A stretch of DNA of 15,302 nt from positions 1 to 15,302 of the forward strand of contig CAYNBE010000069.1 of assembly GCA_964395045.1 (NCBI GenBank). The letters are read 5' to 3'. Position 1 is the stretch's first letter; every line of letters begins with the position of its first letter. A program made the position numbers and the translations under genes. The notes under the pieces are model-generated. The model was given only the letters and a program-made list of their open reading frames with translations, did no database searches and had not been told where the DNA came from. Source of the DNA: UBA1413 sp964395045 (GTDB lineage: Bacteria; Bacteroidota; Bacteroidia; Bacteroidales; Prolixibacteraceae). This document shows positions 14,520 through 15,302 of this stretch, piece by piece.

Positions 14520-15302
14520 ATGGATTTAAAAGAAAGGGAGCATATTAACCTTTGTTTAAAAGAGATTAACCAAAAACTGAATTGGAAGGAGTACAAGCTC
14601 TGGACCAATTCTGATTATGTAAATCTCTCTTTAAAAATCAGTGAGGAAACAGGTATTGCTATCAGCCCGCATACTTTAAAAAGGCTTTGTGGAAAACTTG
14701 CATATAAATTCGATTACAATCCGCAATCGGCTTCAAAGAATGCCCTCGCAAAATTTGCCGGATACCGGGATTGGGATGACTTCCTGTCGAAGCACAAAGA
14801 TGCGGAGAATGAAAAACAGGATTCTTTCAAGCCTGTTAAAAAGAGAAACAGAACCATTATTTATTTAGCAGCACTCGTGATACTGTTAATCACAGGAATC
14901 TTATTATTCAGAGTTGTAAACATGAACGGAAAATCATTTTCCCTCAGAAAAACTGATTTCATTTTTACGGTCCTGGACTCTGCCGGCATTGTTCCTCACA
15001 GTGTGAAGGTGATCTATGACATTTCACAAGTAAAGTCTGATGATGTATTTGTTGATTTTAATTTTACCCATCCGGTACTTGGCCCAATGATCAAAAAATT
15101 GGACCGGTCACATAATCAACTGATTTTCACTTACCAGATTCCCGGAATTTACAGAATTAATCTTATACACAAAGGGAAAGTCCTCGCAAGCAAGAAAGCA
15201 ATTGCTTTAACAAAAGAGTGGGTTTCATATTTCATACCGGAGAGCAATATAAATCACCTTTGGATGGATAATATAGTAGGATCAGACACCGGTAGCAGGC
15301 AA
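14520..15302 (+). CDS. Membrane-anchored putative regulator with N-terminal HTH-like domain (3' end off the window)
   Basis: 261 codons are open from ATG at 14520 to the window edge. Residues 1-90 carry a pattern familiar from uncharacterised Bacteroidota proteins: ISPHTLKRLCG (48-58), a spacer, then ALAKFAGYRDWDDFL (75-89), probably a helix-turn-helix-like cytoplasmic domain. Basic residues (KPVKKRNR, 104-111) precede a single membrane helix (about 112-131). The rest (132-261) is a beta-rich extracytoplasmic region, possibly PKD-like. The topology suggests a one-component sensor with a cytoplasmic N-terminus and an exterior C-terminal domain. It is transcribed away from the glycosidase cluster and shares its upstream region, so it may regulate that cluster, but it could equally belong to an unrelated locus to the right. 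I do not recognise a named family, and DNA binding is inferred only from the motif. Confidence 0.7.
   Translation, partial: MDLKEREHINLCLKEINQKLNWKEYKLWTNSDYVNLSLKISEETGIAISPHTLKRLCGKLAYKFDYNPQSASKNALAKFAGYRDWDDFLSKHKDAENEKQDSFKPVKKRNRTIIYLAALVILLITGILLFRVVNMNGKSFSLRKTDFIFTVLDSAGIVPHSVKVIYDISQVKSDDVFVDFNFTHPVLGPMIKKLDRSHNQLIFTYQIPGIYRINLIHKGKVLASKKAIALTKEWVSYFIPESNINHLWMDNIVGSDTGSRQ

Noticed and set aside
1..15302. A complete classical polysaccharide utilisation locus
   Set aside because: No SusC/SusD pair, hybrid two-component sensor or ECF sigma factor is visible; they could lie outside the window, so the label is not used.

Overview
The window looks like part of a Bacteroidota chromosome, probably an environmental or gut Bacteroidales-type organism sequenced as a draft (there is one run of Ns). 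The evidence is the set of secreted glycoside hydrolases, DUF5107-TPR proteins, start codons without clear Shine-Dalgarno sequences, AT-rich leaders and a Bacteroidota-style membrane-anchored putative regulator. No database search was run; family names come from recognising motifs in the translations.

Six genes lie on the minus strand, read from right to left: a clan GH-A glycosidase (14373-12301), a DUF5107-TPR protein (12223-8849), a divergent GH36 alpha-galactosidase (8852-6588), a second DUF5107-TPR protein (6293-2964), a CBM9-like putative lipoprotein (2967-2221) and a canonical GH36 alpha-galactosidase (2215 to beyond the left edge). All six begin with a signal peptide or lipoprotein-like leader. 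The two DUF5107-TPR genes each overlap the next gene by ATGA, and the last two genes are 5 bases apart. A 294-base spacer (6294-6587) with an inverted TTTGTG-rich repeat separates two similar modules, each a DUF5107-TPR gene followed by GH36. On the plus strand, a divergent gene (14520 to the right edge) encodes an N-terminal HTH-like domain, one membrane helix and an extracytoplasmic region. The 146 bases between it and the glycosidase are rich in inverted and direct repeats.

Inferred function: the minus-strand cluster is an exported system for degrading an alpha-galactosylated glycan. The GH-A enzyme resembles endo-beta-mannosidase-type proteins, so galactomannan is one candidate substrate, but this is not proven. 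The most interesting part is the repeated coupling of a large, uncharacterised protein (a mutarotase-like DUF5107 domain fused to about 600 residues of TPRs) with GH36 enzymes. No SusC/SusD pair, sulfatase or transporter is visible in the window. The leftmost GH36 gene is interrupted by 34 Ns that break the frame on paper, but the flanks clearly belong to one gene.
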